Notes under the pieces: generated by a model
Database searches by the model: none
Told to the model about the DNA's origin: nothing
Seen by the model: only the letters and a program-made list of their open reading frames with translations
Source: an uncultured Campylobacter sp.
GTDB taxonomy: Bacteria; Campylobacterota; Campylobacteria; Campylobacterales; Campylobacteraceae
DNA: 33,742 nt
Assembly: GCA_934728065.1 (NCBI GenBank)
Contig: CAKVDW010000016.1
Span: 1-33,742 of the forward strand
Reading direction: 5' to 3'
Part shown: positions 31,645 through 33,742 of the stretch, in pieces
Position numbering within the stretch: position 1 is the first letter of the stretch
Layout of the letters: each line of letters starts with the position of its first letter
Made by a program: the position numbers and the translations under genes

Positions 31645-32414
31645 AAATCGCCATTATGCAGCCGACATTTTGCCCTTGGATAGGGTATTTTAAGATGATT
31701 GAGCTTGTCGATAGCTTTGTATTTCTTGACACCGTGCAATTTGAAAGGCGCAGCTGGCAAAATAGAAACAAAATCAAACTCGCAGGTAAAGAACAGTGGC
31801 TAAGCTTGCATTTGCAAAAAGCACCCCAACAAACACTCATCAAAGATATGCGCCTAAATAATGAACAAGCGTGGAAAAACACCCTTTTAAAAACCCTGCA
31901 CCACGCTTATGGCAAGAGTGTGAATTTTAAAGAAATTTATAGCATTTTGGAATTTGGGCTTTTTCATTTTGAAAATTTAAGCGAGCTTAATATCTTTTTG
32001 ATAGAGCAGTTTGCTGGGCTTTTAAAACTTAAAACACCTTTAATCAAGGCTTCATCTTTGAGCTTGCCAAAGGCTACAAGGGAGGCACTTTTGCTTGAAA
32101 TTTGCAAGGCTTTAGGGGCAAATGAATATCTATCGCCTGAGGGTTCAAAGGTGTATTTGGAAAAAGAAAGCGCACAAGAGCTGTTTAGTAAGGCTTGTGT
32201 GAGCGTGGAGTATTTTGAGATGAATCACCCCGTTTATAAGCAGCTTGGCAAGGGCTTTTTGGAGTATCTTTCTGTGATTGATTTACTCTTTAACACCACA
32301 AACGCGGCACAAATTTTAGCCCAAAGCACCCTTGTAAATGAGACAAATGGGGGGGGGGGTCTTAATTTGCAATTTGGCTTAAATTTAAATAAGCATACTT
32401 TATTTATATCTTAA
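31641..32414 (+). CDS. WbqC-family protein with poly-G tract near the 3' end
   Basis: A 257-residue protein of the WbqC-like family, found in O-antigen and flagellin-glycan loci. IAIMQPTFCPWIGYFKMIELVDSFVFLDTVQFERRSWQNRNKI at the N-terminus is diagnostic in style (start MKIAIMQP, then Q-F-x-x-x-x-W-x-N-R). The family domain ends near LSVIDLLFN (about residue 213-221). Eleven G (32349-32359) then encode Gly residues in a variable tail. As read the tail is 17 residues past the glycines; with ten G it is short (GVLICNLA), with nine or twelve it stops after Ser. Slippage thus changes only the tail. Function in glycan synthesis, perhaps N-acylation or amine transfer, is not established. Confidence 0.78.
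   Translation: MKIAIMQPTFCPWIGYFKMIELVDSFVFLDTVQFERRSWQNRNKIKLAGKEQWLSLHLQKAPQQTLIKDMRLNNEQAWKNTLLKTLHHAYGKSVNFKEIYSILEFGLFHFENLSELNIFLIEQFAGLLKLKTPLIKASSLSLPKATREALLLEICKALGANEYLSPEGSKVYLEKESAQELFSKACVSVEYFEMNHPVYKQLGKGFLEYLSVIDLLFNTTNAAQILAQSTLVNETNGGGGLNLQFGLNLNKHTLFIS
32349..32359 (+). repeat. Homopolymeric G11 tract
   Basis: Eleven consecutive G inside the WbqC-family gene, long enough for slipped-strand mispairing in Campylobacter, which lacks full mismatch repair. Its length may differ between cells of one culture. Confidence 0.9.
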
Positions 32415-32448
32415 TGATTTCTACCTTGCTTAAATTTTGCAAATTAAG
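32361..32448. repeat. 12-bp inverted repeat across the convergent 3' ends
   Basis: CTTAATTTGCAA (32361-32372) and TTGCAAATTAAG (32437-32448) are perfect inverted copies with a 64-nt spacer. They span the stop of WbqC (32412-32414) and the potential extended stop of the convergent ketoacyl synthase gene (32404). The loop is long for a terminator; it may be chance or a trace of an inversion. Confidence 0.4.
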
Positions 32449-32545
32449 CGTTATCGCGCTTATATTTATACCTGTGCCAAAGCTTGATAAAAGCACATTT
32501 GAAAGCTCTATTTTATCTTGTTTTTGCGGCATTAGTTCGCTAAAA

Positions 32546-33475
32546 TCAAATTCCCCCCCCCCTCCCTCCCATCATATTAGCTTTTGAGTTCTTTGCTAGG
32601 CATATATTTAAAGGGATATTGTTACAATCAGCATTAGCAAAAAGCTTGTTTGCGCCATTAAAGCATAAATTTGGGGCTAAATTTAGGCTTAAAATGAGCT
32701 TTTTGTGAAAAAAATCATTCGCGCTGTTAAAGAAAAATTGCGTAAATTCTTCTTTTTTGAGTTTAAATTCATTTAAAAAATTTTCCAAAAAGGCACTTAA
32801 TTCTTGTTGCACGACTTGAAAAATCAAGTTATTGTTGATATTGACAAAGTCGCTAAAACCCTTTCTATAAGCACTCAAAGGCTTTGTCTCATCAAGGGCA
32901 AATTCACTTAAAACTTCGCTTTTGTAAAAGCAGGGCGTTTTTTGTGTGCTTTTTTCAAGCAAAGCCACGCTCGCGCTGTCGCTTATGAAATTTAAGCTAT
33001 CTTTTGGGTCTATTTTCTTGCTTTTTGCCGACACGCATACAAGGGCTACTTTGTTAAAATGCGGATTTTCAAGCAGTAAAAAGGCTTCAAATAGCGAATT
33101 TATAAAGCTCGTGCAATATCCAATCTTGTCAAAACAAAGCATTTTTTGGGGCAAATTCAGTTCTTTTGCCACAACAGAGCTTAAACTTGGAGCAAAATAA
33201 TCAATAGTGTGCGTTGTGATGATGAGCGCGTCAAGCTCATCTTTTTGCACCAAATTTTCATCAAAAAGAGCCTTTAAGCCAGCCACACAAAGTTCGCTCG
33301 CATAAGTGTTTTCATCAGCGACATAAGCACTTTCATAGCCGTAATTTTCTTTAAAAAATTTGATTTTATTTTCGCTGTATCCTTGCTCTTTGAGCCTTTG
33401 CTCGCAAGAAATTTTGCACTTTGGCACGACACAAAATAAGGCTTTGAGCCTATGTTGATGAAGTTTGACATTCAT
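32546..33475 (-). CDS. Ketoacyl-ACP synthase III-like protein, truncated by a G10 tract (phase-off)
   Basis: As read, 309 residues of the thiolase fold, FabH type: LDALIITTHTIDYFAPS, the nucleophile Cys 121 in FDKIGYCTSFINSLFEAF, SDSASVALLE (166-175) and NNIPLN near 285-290. The usual catalytic His of H-Q-A-N is Asn 250 (FFNSANDFF), so classic condensation is doubtful. The frame ends seven residues into a Gly/Arg run encoded by G10. With nine G (or twelve) it would continue EFDFSELMP and reach SSFGTGINISAITLNL, the canonical FabH C-terminal glycine loop, ending at 32404 with 356 residues. The present state therefore looks off. A FabH2 homologue sits in the C. jejuni flagellin-glycosylation locus, as I recall. 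Confidence 0.8.
   Translation of the reverse strand: MNVKLHQHRLKALFCVVPKCKISCEQRLKEQGYSENKIKFFKENYGYESAYVADENTYASELCVAGLKALFDENLVQKDELDALIITTHTIDYFAPSLSSVVAKELNLPQKMLCFDKIGYCTSFINSLFEAFLLLENPHFNKVALVCVSAKSKKIDPKDSLNFISDSASVALLEKSTQKTPCFYKSEVLSEFALDETKPLSAYRKGFSDFVNINNNLIFQVVQQELSAFLENFLNEFKLKKEEFTQFFFNSANDFFHKKLILSLNLAPNLCFNGANKLFANADCNNIPLNICLAKNSKANMMGGRGGGI
32553..32562 (-). repeat. Homopolymeric G10 tract (C10 on the plus strand)
   Basis: Ten consecutive G in the coding direction of the ketoacyl synthase III-like gene, preceded by GGGAGGGA. Its length decides whether the C-terminal 49 residues of that protein are made. Confidence 0.9.
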
Positions 33476-33487
33476 TTGATTTCCTTT

Positions 33488-33742
33488 TTAAAGCAATAAA
33501 GCATTTTCATCGTTTTTAAACGCCTTTTCAAACTCGTTTAAATACTTTTTACTCTCTATAAGCGCAATAGGCGCACCGCCAAAGCGCACACATTTAAAAT
33601 TATCAGTTTTTTCAAGCAAGGTTCTTTGCTTTTCTATGCTTAAAGTGGAGCGTTTATCAAGAGAACGAACAAAGTATTTTATGCTTTTTTGATGAGTTTT
33701 GCCTTTTTCATCTATCATTTTGCCCTTAAATTCTTTAAAATA
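33488..33742 (-). CDS. C-terminal part of an unknown gene running off the window
   Basis: The frame is open to the right edge of the window, so the gene starts outside; the first internal Met is at 33718. The visible 84 residues are rich in Lys and Glu and contain NFKCVRFGGAPIALIESKKYL followed by a short helical end. It precedes the ketoacyl synthase gene by 12 nt and is probably in one operon with it. I do not recognise the family. Confidence 0.6.
   Translation of the reverse strand, partial: YFKEFKGKMIDEKGKTHQKSIKYFVRSLDKRSTLSIEKQRTLLEKTDNFKCVRFGGAPIALIESKKYLNEFEKAFKNDENALLL

Noticed and set aside
1..33742. CRISPR arrays, tRNA or rRNA genes, insertion sequences, prophage attachment sites
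   Set aside because: I saw no regularly spaced repeats, cloverleaf-type sequences, transposase genes or integrase genes in the window; a covariance-model search was not possible here.

Overview
The window looks like chromosomal DNA of a Campylobacter species other than C. jejuni. The evidence is low-GC DNA, Campylobacter-type -10 promoters, homologues of mapA, flgP and flgQ around gyrA, the block coaX-mqo-pyk, and poly-G tracts in a surface-structure locus. It has no rRNA, no tRNA, no CRISPR array and no insertion sequence that I can see.

Layout: (1) 1-111 is the 3' end of a ClpB-type gene with a terminator. (2) 244-4979, minus strand, is a NikA-like nickel ABC transporter whose two ATPases are fused into one protein. 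(3) 5262-11003 holds lepA, an AT-rich DNA glycosylase gene (minus), purL and a TerB/J-domain membrane protein. (4) 11160-17835 is the most interesting part: a decayed duplicate of a regulator/CoA-binding gene pair, trxA, a DUF2892 membrane protein, a Tat-exported type II-like sulfide:quinone oxidoreductase, a TehA/SLAC1-type transporter, a cytochrome b, a Tat-exported multi-[4Fe-4S] protein, a Crp/Fnr-family regulator and a CoA-binding protein. (5) 17947-19314 is a DASS-type anion transporter. (6) 19526-24349 is mapA, a ComF-type gene, gyrA, and flgP-flgQ behind a sigma-54-type promoter. (7) 29909-24400, minus strand, is a tightly overlapping run: a YfgM-like protein, a BamB-like lipoprotein, a 26-codon bridging ORF, coaX, mqo, pyk and a frameshifted gene. 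(8) 30282 to the end is a probable glycan/flagellin-modification locus with two tandem paralogous methyltransferases, a WbqC-family gene and a convergent ketoacyl-synthase-III-like gene. The last two each carry a homopolymeric G tract.

The main proposal is a small regulon for sulfide or reactive sulfur in region 4. A near-perfect palindrome, GTGTAAC-N3-GTTACAC, stands before trxA, before the SQR operon and in the divergent FeS-protein/regulator interval. In all three minus-strand promoters the palindrome centre is exactly 29 nt from the first base of a TATAAT-like -10 box. This is the -41.5 position used by Crp/Fnr-type class II activators. The divergent Crp/Fnr protein is the obvious candidate to bind it. 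The electron-transfer pair (FeS protein plus cytochrome b) has no catalytic subunit beside it, so its substrate is open.

Regions 3-5 are clearly richer in G+C than the flanks. They separate lepA from mapA, which are neighbours in C. jejuni as I recall it. Part of this block therefore looks like inserted or recombined DNA that is still being rearranged, with partial duplicates decaying through deletions between short repeats.
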